Positions 34,812 through 44,510 of a stretch of DNA of 64,000 nt are shown here, piece after piece (within the stretch, counting starts at the first letter, position 1; every line of letters starts with the position of its first letter). Where the stretch lies: assembly GCA_964538625.1 (NCBI GenBank), contig CAZIGH010000020.1, positions 18,512 to 82,511 on the forward strand, read 5' to 3'. The notes beneath the pieces were generated by a model. The model did not search any database, was not told the DNA's origin, and saw only the letters and a program-made list of their open reading frames with translations. Origin of the DNA: JAEUHM01 sp964538625. Its GTDB lineage: Bacteria; Verrucomicrobiota; Verrucomicrobiia; Verrucomicrobiales; Verrucomicrobiaceae. The translations under genes and the position numbers were made by a program.

Positions 34812-37800
34812 ATGAATCACGAAGCCAAGGTCAAGCATTCCGCCCTGCCGCTGCCACCGGTACTGGAGGGCAAGCTGGCTGACTTCAGGCGTCGGGTTTG
34901 GCTGGTGAAGCTCATGGAGGGGCTGCTGGCGGCGGTGTTTGGCCTGTTGCTGAGCTATGCCGTGGTGTTCGTGCTAGATCGCTTCATGGAGACGCCTGCC
35001 TGGCTGCGGGGGGCGCTTCTTGCTGTGGGTGCCGTGGGCCTGGGCCTTGTTTTGCCGCTTAAGTGGCACCGCTGGGTCTGGAAACAGCGCCGTCTGGAGG
35101 ACGCGGCGAGACTTCTGCGGCGGACCTTCCCACGTCTCGGAGATCAGTTGCTTGGCATTGTGGAACTGGCTAGGGCGGAAGATGCCGCCGGGCGCAGTGA
35201 GCGCTTGGTGCAGGCGGCCATGGCGCAGGCTGCTGAAACGGTAAGGGATGCCGACTTCAGCGAGGCCGTGCCCGAGGATAGGCATCGTGCCTGGGGACTG
35301 GCTGCCGGCTCCGTGGCAGCGCTGGCGCTGGCAGCGTTTTTTCTCGTCCCCTCCGCCGCCTGGAATGCAGTCGCCCGCTGGCTGACACCCTGGCGGGACG
35401 TGGAGCGCTACACTTTTGCAAGAGTGGAACCACTGCCGCAGAGAATGGTGGTGCCCTATGCAGAGCCGTTCGAGCTTTCCGCCAAGTTGGCTCAAGACAC
35501 GGAGTGGAAACCTCAGCGGGGAAGAGTCCGCATTGAGAACCAGCCTGAGGTGCAGGCTGCCGTGGATCAAGAGCGCTACGCCTTTACCCTGCCGCCACAA
35601 AAGCAAGACGCCGGCATGAAGCTGAGCGTGGGGGACGTGAGGAAGGAGATTGAGGTGTTGCCGACTCCACGACCTGAAATGAAGTCTCTCGCTGCGGAAC
35701 TCACGTTGCCCTCTTACCTGGAGTACACCTCCAAGCCGCTGTTGGAGGCGCGCAGTGGCAGTCTCACCGTGTTGGATGAAGCTCTGGCTGCGTTCAAGTT
35801 GACCACCAGCCGCCCGCTTGCGGCAGCTACCATGAACGGGGAGCCGCAGCCCGTGGAAGGAGACCAAGTTCGCAGCAAGCCAACGCCAGCCGCCGGGCTG
35901 AGCGAAGTCGTGTTCACTTGGGTGGATGTAGATGGGCTTACGGCCAAGTCACCGCTGCGGCTAAAGATCCAGACGGTGAGTGATCAGCCGCCGGGGGTGC
36001 TAGCCAGGCGAGACTCGCAAGAGCAAGTCTTCATCGACACCGACGTAGTGACCTTTGACATTGATGCGAATGACGACTTCGGAGTGAAGCGCGTGGGCAT
36101 CGAGTGGCGGCCCATTGATGAATCTCATCCCGCAGCCAAGACAGGAAAAGGGGAGAAAGTCGCCTCTGCAGGCGCTGCGGAAATCAAAACGCTCACCGCA
36201 CGGGCCACCTTCAGCGCCGCTAAAGAGGGTGTAGCCGCGCAGTCGCTTGAGCTTCGCGCTTGGGCAGAGGACTACAAGCCCGGCAGAGAGCGCTCCTACT
36301 CACCCAGCTTTGTCATTCATCTGCTTAGCAAGGACGAGCACGCCATCTGGATGACCGACCAGTTCGGCAAGTGGCTCCAGGCTGCCCGGGAGACCTATGA
36401 GCAGGAGCAGAGGCTGCATGAGGCGAATCGTGAACTCCGTGACCTCACAGAAGCTGAGCTTGACCGGCCAGAGAACCGCCGCCGCGTTGCGCAGCAAGCC
36501 GTAGCCGAGGAAAACAACCGGGAACGACTGGACGCTCTGAACCAAGCGGGGCGCAAGCTCATTGAGCAGGCGGCGAGGAACGACTCCTTTGACGCCGTGC
36601 GTCTTGAGACCTGGGCCCAGATGCTGCGGCAACTCAAAGACATAGCCAACAACAAGATGCCCTCCGTGGCTCAGCAGCTGAAGAGGGCAGCCAACGCGGC
36701 AGGCCGCCAGCAAAGCCAAGCAGGACAGCAAAGCCAGGCAGGACAGCAAAGCCAAGCAGGACAGCAAAGCCAAGCACGACAGCAAAGCCAGGCAGGACAG
36801 GACACAGCCAAGTCCCAGCCCCCTGGCGAAACCAGTCCTGGAAAATCCGAACCAGAGGCGCCCAAAGTCACCCAGGGCGAGCAGGAAAGCGGCAAAGCCT
36901 CGCCGTCCGAAGCCAAGACCGAAGACAAACCGCAGCCGAAAGCGCCCTCATTGGCCAACAATGAAAAGAGCCACTTCGCCCAGAGTGACGATTCGAAGAA
37001 AGAGGACGAGCAAAAGCAGGGCAAGCCCAGCAGTGGCCAGCTTGGTCTGCCTGGGACCACACTTGGCGCGCCGCCATCACCTACCAGCGAGAAGTCCCCG
37101 GAGAAAACAGGAGACTCCCCCGCAAGGCAGGAGCTTGACAAGGCGCTGGCAGAGCAAAAGCAACTGCTGGATGCCTTTGCAAAAGTATCCGACCAGCTTC
37201 GCGAACTCCTCGCCTCGCTGGAAGCCAGCACGTTCGTAAAGCGGCTCAAAGGCGCGTCCAAAAAGCAAATGGCCCTAGCCCAGTCCCTCAACACGAGCAC
37301 ACTTGCCGCCTTTGGCTTGGACAAGAGCAGCGTGGAGGCAAGCATCAGCAAGGCATCATTAGAAGTGGCCGCCCACCAGGTGGAACAGTCCTCCATCGTT
37401 AGAGTCATTCAGTCGGACCTCGAAGCCTACTTTCAGCGCAAGCAAGACATGCGCTTCAAGAACCTTCTCGATCAGATGAAGAAAGCAGAAGTCGTCTCTG
37501 CACTCCAACGCATAGCCGATGAAGCAAAACAGAACTGGAGCGGACGCAGCATCTCTGCCTCGGAGTATTGGGCAGACACGCTGGACCGCTGGGCCGAGGA
37601 GTTGGTGGGAGCCGCCGAAGCCTCCAACAACAGCAGCCAAAACGGTGAGTCTGCATCCCTGCCCCCTGAGATTGTTTTGAAAGTCATGCAGATCCTGCAC
37701 GATGAGATGAAGCTCCGAGATGAAACCCGTGAAGCAGAGGCCGCCAAGCCTGCACTCGACAAAAAGGACTACTTCAAGCGTGGAGTCGGCTTGGCCCTGA

Positions 37801-38249
37801 AACAGGATGAACTGGGACGGCGCACCTTCGAGGTGGCTCGTGAAATCGCCGCACTTCCAAACGCCAACAAGTTCAGCAAGGAGATGCAGCTTCTCGGGCA
37901 GGTGACCACTGTCATGAAGGATGCTTATGAAATCCTGGACAAGCCAGACACTGGCCCGGCGGCCATCGCAGCGGAAACCGAGGTCATCGAGCTGCTGCTC
38001 CAAACCCGCCGCCAGGGCAACAACGGCGGTGGTGGCGGTGGTGGTGATCCCGGCGGTGGCAGTACCGCAGCGGGTGGCATGACAGCCGCGCTGTCAGAAA
38101 TCGGGCCCGGTGCGGATCTCGATGCGCAGGTCGTGGAGCGGCAGGTCGGGCAGTCCACGGGCAAGGCGGGCAAAGAGGCTCCGGAGGAGTTCCGCAGCGG
38201 ACTGGACGCGTATTTCAACGCGCTTGAAAAGGAGGGTGGTGGCCAATGA
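34812..38249 (+). CDS. Giant DUF4175-like membrane protein with coiled coil (arm 1)
   Basis: A 1145-residue protein. Two membrane helices (residues about 32-54 and 62-80) and a third near 160-180 anchor a large periplasmic part. That part has beta domains with DQPPGVL and NDDFGVKRVGIEW, then WAEDYKPGRERSYSPSF at about 475. A long Glu/Gln/Lys/Ala-rich helical region follows, broken at about 630-665 by five Gln-rich hexapeptide repeats and a Pro/Ser/Lys-rich linker. A Gly-rich stretch lies near residue 1070. The layout and the QPP, DDxGxxRxGI and WAED motifs recur in the protein at 54.2-58.1 kb, so the two are paralogues. ATG 34812 is preferred to TTG 34803. It heads a run of genes joined by ATGA overlaps. 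Function unknown; DUF4175 is a resemblance, not a confirmed match. Confidence 0.8.
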   Translation: MNHEAKVKHSALPLPPVLEGKLADFRRRVWLVKLMEGLLAAVFGLLLSYAVVFVLDRFMETPAWLRGALLAVGAVGLGLVLPLKWHRWVWKQRRLEDAARLLRRTFPRLGDQLLGIVELARAEDAAGRSERLVQAAMAQAAETVRDADFSEAVPEDRHRAWGLAAGSVAALALAAFFLVPSAAWNAVARWLTPWRDVERYTFARVEPLPQRMVVPYAEPFELSAKLAQDTEWKPQRGRVRIENQPEVQAAVDQERYAFTLPPQKQDAGMKLSVGDVRKEIEVLPTPRPEMKSLAAELTLPSYLEYTSKPLLEARSGSLTVLDEALAAFKLTTSRPLAAATMNGEPQPVEGDQVRSKPTPAAGLSEVVFTWVDVDGLTAKSPLRLKIQTVSDQPPGVLARRDSQEQVFIDTDVVTFDIDANDDFGVKRVGIEWRPIDESHPAAKTGKGEKVASAGAAEIKTLTARATFSAAKEGVAAQSLELRAWAEDYKPGRERSYSPSFVIHLLSKDEHAIWMTDQFGKWLQAARETYEQEQRLHEANRELRDLTEAELDRPENRRRVAQQAVAEENNRERLDALNQAGRKLIEQAARNDSFDAVRLETWAQMLRQLKDIANNKMPSVAQQLKRAANAAGRQQSQAGQQSQAGQQSQAGQQSQARQQSQAGQDTAKSQPPGETSPGKSEPEAPKVTQGEQESGKASPSEAKTEDKPQPKAPSLANNEKSHFAQSDDSKKEDEQKQGKPSSGQLGLPGTTLGAPPSPTSEKSPEKTGDSPARQELDKALAEQKQLLDAFAKVSDQLRELLASLEASTFVKRLKGASKKQMALAQSLNTSTLAAFGLDKSSVEASISKASLEVAAHQVEQSSIVRVIQSDLEAYFQRKQDMRFKNLLDQMKKAEVVSALQRIADEAKQNWSGRSISASEYWADTLDRWAEELVGAAEASNNSSQNGESASLPPEIVLKVMQILHDEMKLRDETREAEAAKPALDKKDYFKRGVGLALKQDELGRRTFEVAREIAALPNANKFSKEMQLLGQVTTVMKDAYEILDKPDTGPAAIAAETEVIELLLQTRRQGNNGGGGGGGDPGGGSTAAGGMTAALSEIGPGADLDAQVVERQVGQSTGKAGKEAPEEFRSGLDAYFNALEKEGGGQ
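36708..36797 (+). repeat. 18-bp tandem repeat, five copies, inside the DUF4175-like gene
   Basis: Five near-identical copies of an 18-base unit (CAGCAAAGCCAAGCAGGA) encode QQSQAG. Variation is limited to single bases, such as G/A in the third codon position and one G-to-R change in copy four. Such arrays change length by slippage without breaking the frame. Confidence 0.85.
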
Positions 38250-39373
38250 AGCAGTGGTTCATCTCACTCTGGCTGTGTGCCGCCGCCTGCGTCCAAGCGC
38301 AGGAGAGGCCACACGTTCAGTTTATTGAGGACATCCTCACCCAGTCAGACATCGCTTACGGCACTGGCATGAAAAACCTGGTCGCCGAGGTGGCCAAGGT
38401 GGCTGAGACCGATGCCGCACAAACCACAGCGCTCACGAAAGCCGCAGAAGCCGCCGTGAAGGAGAAGATGGACAAGTCTCGCGAGGATCTCTGGAAGGTC
38501 TGGGACGAGCTTCAGATTAATGAAGAAGTCAATCAGGTCGCGTTCTGGAACGCCTATCGCCAGATGCCAAATGCCCAAGTCACCCCGGAGAAGCTGCCGG
38601 TGTGGGAAGAGGCCCTGAAGAGCACCCTGAACGCAGATCAATATGGAAAATGGGAGGCACTTGCAGCCGAGCGACGCGCCCGCATTGACAAAGCGGTTGC
38701 TGCCTGTCTTGCGAAAGGCAAGGAGGCTTGGGTCATCAAGCGGACAGCGACGCGGCAAGCGTATGCCGAGTCCATGGCACAGGCCTACCAGCTAAGTGGC
38801 GAGCAAGCGGCTGCGCTGAGGCAAGGCGTGGGCGGCGTCGTCACACAGAGTTCTGAAGCTTGGGGTGACGTGCTGGAGCGTCAGTTGCGAGATTATCTGA
38901 AAACGGCCTTCCTCGGAGGTGCAGATGAACGGCTCCAGGCAGTGGAGAATGGTGCCTTGAACTTTGGGGCCGACAATGACGAGGCCACATTGAAGCGAGA
39001 GGAAGAAGCCTGGACGGCACTGGTGCGACAGACACTGAATACGAGCCAGATGCAGCAGTTCGAAGCTGCTGAAGCGGCGCGGCGTGAGCGCAGGTTGCGC
39101 TCGCTTGTGAGGGTGGTGGTGGCAGAGGTGGATCGGAAAGTGCTGCTTACCGCCTCTCAACGCGCGAAGCTGGAGCCGCTTGTTCATCAAGTGGTGGAGG
39201 CCAACGCACTCAAGCTGGAAGGCCTGCTTGCACAGAACTATGTCAACAGCGAGATGCTGCTGGGCGTGGCGAGTCTCTTGAAGGACGAGCAGGTGAAACC
39301 CATCCTGGAAAAGGAACAATGGGATGGCTGGCGGGAGGCAGCTACGCGCATGGCGTATTACTTTGCACAATGA
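38246..39373 (+). CDS. Secreted helical protein of unknown function, paralogue of next gene
   Basis: A 375-residue protein with signal peptide (MKQWFISLWLCAAACVQAQ). The rest is almost wholly helical and charged, with runs such as AAEAAVKEKMDKSREDLWKV and ALVRQTLNTSQMQQFEAAEA. The C-terminal VVVAEVDRKVLLTASQRAKL aligns with LLVSEMERKLMLTTTQTKEL in the following gene, so the two are likely an old tandem duplicate. The pattern of tryptophan-bearing short helices (WEEALKSTL, WEALAAERRA) resembles helical periplasmic sensors such as the CpxP/Spy group, though that is only an impression. Starts by ATGA overlap with the membrane-protein gene, so both products may be made together. Confidence 0.75.
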   Translation: MKQWFISLWLCAAACVQAQERPHVQFIEDILTQSDIAYGTGMKNLVAEVAKVAETDAAQTTALTKAAEAAVKEKMDKSREDLWKVWDELQINEEVNQVAFWNAYRQMPNAQVTPEKLPVWEEALKSTLNADQYGKWEALAAERRARIDKAVAACLAKGKEAWVIKRTATRQAYAESMAQAYQLSGEQAAALRQGVGGVVTQSSEAWGDVLERQLRDYLKTAFLGGADERLQAVENGALNFGADNDEATLKREEEAWTALVRQTLNTSQMQQFEAAEAARRERRLRSLVRVVVAEVDRKVLLTASQRAKLEPLVHQVVEANALKLEGLLAQNYVNSEMLLGVASLLKDEQVKPILEKEQWDGWREAATRMAYYFAQ

Positions 39374-40197
39374 AGAGAGCGGGCATCACTTTCCTCACAC
39401 TCAGTCTGATGGCGCAGCTTTGCACTGCAGACGACAGGGCATCCACTGCGGGCGTGGACACCTCCGCCTGGACGGAGCAGGACTGGATCGAACGCGCTAT
39501 CAACGAGGCGCTCGTGAAATCCAGCGCTGATCGTGTCGCCAAAACCCAGCGCCAGATGGACTTGATCGTCGGTGATGTGCAGCGAGTGACCTCCCTTCCC
39601 GAGGAACGGACCCGGCTACTCAAAATCGCTTCAAAAGGTGCCGTGGACCGCGCGCTGGAGCCGTGGCGCAAGTCACAGGAGTCCCGCGTGCGGGAGCAGG
39701 CCGTGGGTGCCACGGCGGACACTGTCAAGGACAGGCTCCAGGCCGTGGGTGAGGTGCATGTGGGCGGTACTGCGGCACAGGACACCACCATGTGGATGGA
39801 GCCGCTACGGCGCATCCTCACGCCAGAGGAGTTCGAGGCATGGAACAAAGCGCAGGCGGACCGCACCGCCTACCGTGCTGGCGCTTTGTCTGATCTTCTG
39901 GTTTCAGAAATGGAGCGCAAGCTCATGCTCACCACCACTCAGACGAAAGAGTTGGAGCCTCTGCTGAAACAAGCCTTCATCGATTACCTGCCGGACATGA
40001 GCAACTACATCGACCGCAACAGCGGCATGGACTTCCGTTTGCTCGCCCTGGTGTTCAATGGCGTTCCTGAAGAGCACCGCAACCGCATTCTCACCGCGCA
40101 GCAGCAAACACTGCTCATGGAGACCACTGCGGACTTCGGCGGCTGGTGGCAGTCCATCCAGCAGAATCATCAACGACGCGTGGGAGGCAAACCATGA
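39370..40197 (+). CDS. Secreted helical protein of unknown function
   Basis: A 275-residue exported protein (signal peptide MKRAGITFLTLSLMAQLCTA). Start ATG 39370 overlaps the previous stop as ATGA; the frame is open further upstream but lacks a signal sequence. It is mostly helical and similar at its C-terminus to the preceding protein (RKLMLTTTQTKELEPLL; WWQSI near the end). No enzyme motif is seen. It sits third in the arm-1 operon and precedes the prenyltransferase-repeat-like gene by another ATGA overlap. Confidence 0.75.
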   Translation: MKRAGITFLTLSLMAQLCTADDRASTAGVDTSAWTEQDWIERAINEALVKSSADRVAKTQRQMDLIVGDVQRVTSLPEERTRLLKIASKGAVDRALEPWRKSQESRVREQAVGATADTVKDRLQAVGEVHVGGTAAQDTTMWMEPLRRILTPEEFEAWNKAQADRTAYRAGALSDLLVSEMERKLMLTTTQTKELEPLLKQAFIDYLPDMSNYIDRNSGMDFRLLALVFNGVPEEHRNRILTAQQQTLLMETTADFGGWWQSIQQNHQRRVGGKP

Positions 40198-41207
40198 AAA
40201 CGCTGCTGACGACACTTCAGGTTTTCACGACAGGCATTCTGCTCGCGCAAGGTCCGGCCCTACGGTTCGGAGGAGAAGTCCCTCCCGAGGTGGATTCCAT
40301 CTACGAACGTGGTCTGCAGTGGCTTGCAGCCCAACAGGATGACCAGGGCCACTGGCAAGATGGCTACTCCGGAGCCGGGGTGGACGGACTTTGTGTGATG
40401 GTGTTCCTGGCCTCGGGTGAGGACCCCAACTACGGCAAGTACGCGGGCACCATTCGCCGTGGTGTGAGGGCCATCATCGACGCGCAGGAAGTCTCCACCG
40501 GCTACCTGCCAAACAGCATGTACCACCACGGCTTTGGCATGTTGGCTCTGGCGGAAGCCTATGGTGTGGTGGATGAGACCTTGTTGTGGGACGGATCCAG
40601 TGGCGGCACCAAACGCCCCCTGGCCGAAGCTCTGGACTTAGCTGTGCGCTGCGCGGTCACCTCCGCCAAAAAGAACCCGCTGAAAGCATGGCGTTATTCC
40701 CCTGACGCCACGGATGCCGATACCTCCGTGGCAGGAGCCGTGCTCATGGGACTCTTGGCCGCTAGAAACGCCGGAATGCCCGTGCCAGATGAAACCATCG
40801 ACGGCGGACTCGAATACATGCGGCGCAGCACTTCCAAGAGCGGCTACGTGGCTTACTCTGGTGGATTCGGTGGCATGGGCGAGTCTATGGCCAGGTCCTC
40901 CATAGCCACACTCGTATTTGCCGTCGCCAAGCACAAGGACTGGGAAGAATACCAAGCCACGCTGAAGCACATCACCGCCGATCTGGAGCACCGTGAGGGT
41001 GGGCACCCTGAATACTACCGCTACTATGCCGCCCAGGCCCTTTTCCAGGGTGACTATGAAGCGTGGCAGAAGTGGAACGCTTCCACCATTAAGATGCTGA
41101 AGGAGACACAGGGTCCAGAGGGATCCTTTGGCGGCAGCTACCAGACCGCCATGTCCCTGCTGGCCCTGGCTTTGAACTATCGATTCCTTCCGGTGTATGA
41201 GCGGTAA
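40194..41207 (+). CDS. Secreted prenyltransferase/squalene-oxidase repeat-like protein
   Basis: A 337-residue exported protein (signal peptide near residues 1-19, MKTLLTTLQVFTTGILLAQG). The body has alpha/alpha-toroid repeats of the type found in squalene cyclase and prenyltransferase beta subunits: GLQWLAAQQDDQGHWQDGYSGAGVDGLCVMVFLA, split here as QQDDQGHWQDG then VDGLCVMVFLA, and TQGPEGSFGGSYQTAMSLLAL-like at the C-terminus. The DxDD motif of true cyclases is not apparent, so it is probably a binding scaffold. Proteins of this kind are often near MoxR/VWA genes in PVC bacteria, as here. Overlaps both neighbours. Confidence 0.78.
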   Translation: MKTLLTTLQVFTTGILLAQGPALRFGGEVPPEVDSIYERGLQWLAAQQDDQGHWQDGYSGAGVDGLCVMVFLASGEDPNYGKYAGTIRRGVRAIIDAQEVSTGYLPNSMYHHGFGMLALAEAYGVVDETLLWDGSSGGTKRPLAEALDLAVRCAVTSAKKNPLKAWRYSPDATDADTSVAGAVLMGLLAARNAGMPVPDETIDGGLEYMRRSTSKSGYVAYSGGFGGMGESMARSSIATLVFAVAKHKDWEEYQATLKHITADLEHREGGHPEYYRYYAAQALFQGDYEAWQKWNASTIKMLKETQGPEGSFGGSYQTAMSLLALALNYRFLPVYER

Positions 41208-44200
41208 GTCCATCTTCATTCTCTTCGTGGTGCTTAGTGTGCTTCAGGCTGATGCACAGCTGAACCGCAGGAGAATCGTGCTGCCAAACGTGCAGGTAAA
41301 CAACGCAGGCAACGGTGCAGCACCGCTTCACAACGCGGCGTCCACCACAGCGCTGCGCACTGCCCAGTACGCAGAGGAACTCCGGCACCCGCGGCTGATG
41401 TGGAAGAACGGAGAGTTTATCCTTGGCAGCATCGCCGGGGGTGGGGACGAAACGCTGCTCTGGCGTGCGGAGTCCCATGAGCCGGCATGGCGGGGAGACA
41501 TCTTCGCCGAGCCGCTCGAGCTGCGCATGGATGCGCTGCGTCGCATCGACTTCCCAAAAAACTTTCAGGCTCAGCCGGCAGAACCCTTCGCCATTACTCT
41601 GGTGCATGGGGACAGAATTTTCGCCGACATCGTGGGAGTAACGCCCAACGGCCTCGTGACGTCGTCCAAGCGGCATGGTCCGCTGACGCTGAGCATGAAA
41701 GCGATCTCTTCCATCACGAGACTCAAGGATGAACAGGTCATTTACTCTGGTCCCGCCGCTCTCAACGGCTGGCGGCAAATCGAGTCAGACCGCTCCAATC
41801 TGGAGCCCCGCTTTTCCATGAGCCCTAGCGGCGGATTTGTCATCAACGCATGGAACCGCAGCGCCTTCCTCTCCCTGGAGCTTCCGGAAAAAGTGGAGGT
41901 CAGGCTTAGGCTCAGCTCCACCGCTAGGCCGGAGTTCGCCATCGGCTTCACGCGATCCGGAGCGGTGACTACCGCCATTGAAACCTGGGATGACGAGCTG
42001 GTCATCAACGAGAAGAGCCAGTTTGCGCCGGTGCGGACATTGGCCAAGACAGATCGTGCCTTGAGTCTGCGCATCACCTGGGACCGGGTGGCCAAAGTGG
42101 CAGCCGTGCATGACTGGAGCGGCACCGTGCTGGCCCAGCTTCCCACCGAGGTGAATGCCATCTCAGTGCCCGGCATCCTCATTCGCAACAAGGGCTTGGA
42201 CCTCACCGTGGAGTATCTCAACGTGAGGCACTGGGATGGTGGCGCACTGCGACCGCTGGAGGTGGAAGATACCCTGGTGGAGCTTACAGATGGCACCACC
42301 CTCCTCGGCGAACTGGCCGGAAATGCAGAAGGCCTCGGATTTGACCTGATCAAACCCGACGGCACCAGGATGCCGCTGGAGCTACCGCAACTTCGCAGTT
42401 TCCACCGCAAGAACACCGGGGCTCCTTCGCCCCAGGGTAAGACCCGAATCGAGTATGACGACGGCACCTTGATTACCGGGGATCTCAAAGGCATCAAAGG
42501 TGAACTGGCCAGCGTGGCCGTGGAAGGAACTCTGGTCACCACGCACCTGAGCGGCGTCTCACGCATCCTGCTTGCCGAAAGCAGTGCTCAACCTGCCGAA
42601 AACGAACCGCCACTGGAGACCATGCAGAGACTTGTGGTGGGAGGCCAGTCGCTGGCAGGCCGACTCGTGGGCACAGATGGCGCGACCTTGCGCTGGCAGG
42701 CCACTGGGGCGGCTCGCCCGGCAGCCCTGCGAGAAGGGGCAGGCGTGTATGATATCCTCTGGCCGGAAGATGAAACCACCGTGCCTAGCCCCGCCCTGCT
42801 CGTCATGGAGCATGGCCAGCTGTTGCCGGGCAGCCTGCGTGCAGTCAATGACGAGCATGTGGACTTTGAATCTCCGTTTGTAGATGCCAAGCGCATCCGC
42901 TCTGCGGAGATCCATGCTGTGTTGTTCCGGGACAAAAATGCCTCCCGCCCGCGAGGACTGGATGATCCCCGCTGGAAAGTGGCCAAAGGCAAAGCTGACG
43001 ACGTGACACTGACGGACGGCACACTGACTTTGAAGAACCGGGCTAGCTTCGGACACCCTTCCATCCTCACCGGTGATGAACTCCGATTCACCTTTCACGT
43101 CCCGGAAACCTATGGTGCCATGGCGGTGGAGCTGTTCAAAGAAAGCGCCGAGTCCAGCGCACGTGCTGCCACGCTTCATCTCATGCGGTCAGGTAACCAG
43201 TTTTGGTGTGCAGTCGAGCTTGCGGGGAATCAGTCTCGCTCCTCCGATCATGTGGGCAACATCCGCCCCGGTCCGGTGCGTGTCTCCCTGCTCTTCAGGG
43301 ATGGCATGATGGAGGTCAGAGCCAATGATGTGCCGGTCATTCACTCTCCCGTACCCGTTTCCTCGCGCCGAGGCCAGGGCTTGTCCTTTGGCGCTTCGGA
43401 GATGTGGGGCGGGGGACAAGGCACCGCCTTGCAAGTCTCTGCCTTCGCCGTCATCACCCGCCCTGATCACCTGCCTATGCCGGGTGTGGATGACGCCGCA
43501 AAAGAGCAGGCCCTCATGGTGCCTCGCTTCCGCAGGGAGACTCCTGCAAAGCACGTGCTCATAGCTCCAAATGGTGACGTGCTGCGTGGCCGCATCGAGG
43601 AAGTGCAGGGCACGACGCTGCGGTTTGCCTCAGGCCAGGAATCCGTGGACCTTCCGCTGTCCCGGGTGCAATCCGCTATTTGGCTCAAGCCGCCAGTTGT
43701 CGAGGGAAAGGCCACCAGCCAGCCCGTGTCTCCACCCATGACCCATTCCCTTGTCCTGAAAGACGGCGGACGTCTTCTGGTGGAGGTGAACGAGTTCGCG
43801 GCAGATGCCCTGCTGGGACGCAGCCAAAGCCTGGGCCAGTGCCGCATCCCGTACTCCGCCATCAGCAACTTGCGCAACGGTGCGCTGCCACCCACGCCCG
43901 CCATCGAGTCCTACGCAGACTGGGTCCTCAAGCCCGCCCCCGAACCCGTGCTGCCTGAGGACGGAGGGCAAAGCTCTCCCCTGCTGCAGAAACCCGCGCC
44001 GTCCTTCACCGTGCAGCGGCTTGGCAGCGTGCCTTTTGATCTCGCCTCCGAGAAAGGGCGCGTCGTTGTGCTGGACTTCTGGGCCACGTGGTGTGGGCCG
44101 TGCATCGCATCCATGCCAGAGACGATGGAGGTCATCCGTGGATTTGACCGCTCGCAGGTCACCTTTCTTGCCATCAATCAAGGCGAACCGGAAGCCGTGG

Positions 44201-44403
44201 TAAAAGCCTTCCTCGCCAAGCGGGGCTGGGAGATACCGGTCGCTCTGGATGTGCAGCAAAAAATAGGGCTGCAATATGGTGCAGAGGCCATCCCCTTTCG
44301 GGTGGTCATCAATAGGCAAGGCATCGTCACCTGGGCCCAGTCTGGTTACAACCCCGGAGATGGACCCCGGCTAGCGAAGGCCATTCAAAGCGCGCTCGAG
44401 TAA
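41197..44403 (+). CDS. Secreted multi-beta-repeat protein with C-terminal TlpA-like thioredoxin domain
   Basis: A 1068-residue exported protein (signal peptide to about LQADA). At least six short beta repeats recur along the chain, each with a strand ending DGxxLxGxL followed by a strand pair and PLxLxxIxxI (for example VELTDGTTLLGELAG, IEYDDGTLITGDLKG, APNGDVLRGRIEE, HGQLLPGSLRA). The repeat is like a small SM/barrel fold. Residues about 600-760 include a LamG-like stretch. From about 935 the domain is thioredoxin-like: VVVLDFWATWCGPCIASMP with redox pair C966-G-P-C969, then IPFRVVINRQGIV. TlpA proteins reduce disulfides in the periplasm. It overlaps the previous gene by 11 bases. Confidence 0.85.
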   Translation: MSGKSIFILFVVLSVLQADAQLNRRRIVLPNVQVNNAGNGAAPLHNAASTTALRTAQYAEELRHPRLMWKNGEFILGSIAGGGDETLLWRAESHEPAWRGDIFAEPLELRMDALRRIDFPKNFQAQPAEPFAITLVHGDRIFADIVGVTPNGLVTSSKRHGPLTLSMKAISSITRLKDEQVIYSGPAALNGWRQIESDRSNLEPRFSMSPSGGFVINAWNRSAFLSLELPEKVEVRLRLSSTARPEFAIGFTRSGAVTTAIETWDDELVINEKSQFAPVRTLAKTDRALSLRITWDRVAKVAAVHDWSGTVLAQLPTEVNAISVPGILIRNKGLDLTVEYLNVRHWDGGALRPLEVEDTLVELTDGTTLLGELAGNAEGLGFDLIKPDGTRMPLELPQLRSFHRKNTGAPSPQGKTRIEYDDGTLITGDLKGIKGELASVAVEGTLVTTHLSGVSRILLAESSAQPAENEPPLETMQRLVVGGQSLAGRLVGTDGATLRWQATGAARPAALREGAGVYDILWPEDETTVPSPALLVMEHGQLLPGSLRAVNDEHVDFESPFVDAKRIRSAEIHAVLFRDKNASRPRGLDDPRWKVAKGKADDVTLTDGTLTLKNRASFGHPSILTGDELRFTFHVPETYGAMAVELFKESAESSARAATLHLMRSGNQFWCAVELAGNQSRSSDHVGNIRPGPVRVSLLFRDGMMEVRANDVPVIHSPVPVSSRRGQGLSFGASEMWGGGQGTALQVSAFAVITRPDHLPMPGVDDAAKEQALMVPRFRRETPAKHVLIAPNGDVLRGRIEEVQGTTLRFASGQESVDLPLSRVQSAIWLKPPVVEGKATSQPVSPPMTHSLVLKDGGRLLVEVNEFAADALLGRSQSLGQCRIPYSAISNLRNGALPPTPAIESYADWVLKPAPEPVLPEDGGQSSPLLQKPAPSFTVQRLGSVPFDLASEKGRVVVLDFWATWCGPCIASMPETMEVIRGFDRSQVTFLAINQGEPEAVVKAFLAKRGWEIPVALDVQQKIGLQYGAEAIPFRVVINRQGIVTWAQSGYNPGDGPRLAKAIQSALE

Positions 44404-44510
44404 ATGACAATGCGTGCCCGACTCTTTCTTTTGACTGTCTCATTCCCTCCTTGCGCCCACGCCCAAGCGTGAACGACATTCCCTGCTCCCTGCCCTGAAA
44501 CCTCTCCATC

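Noticed and set aside
36671..37408. 245-codon minus-strand frame with repeated CPAWLC-type words inside the DUF4175-like gene
   Set aside because: It is the antisense reading of the 18-bp repeat and Ser/Lys linker; not an independent gene.
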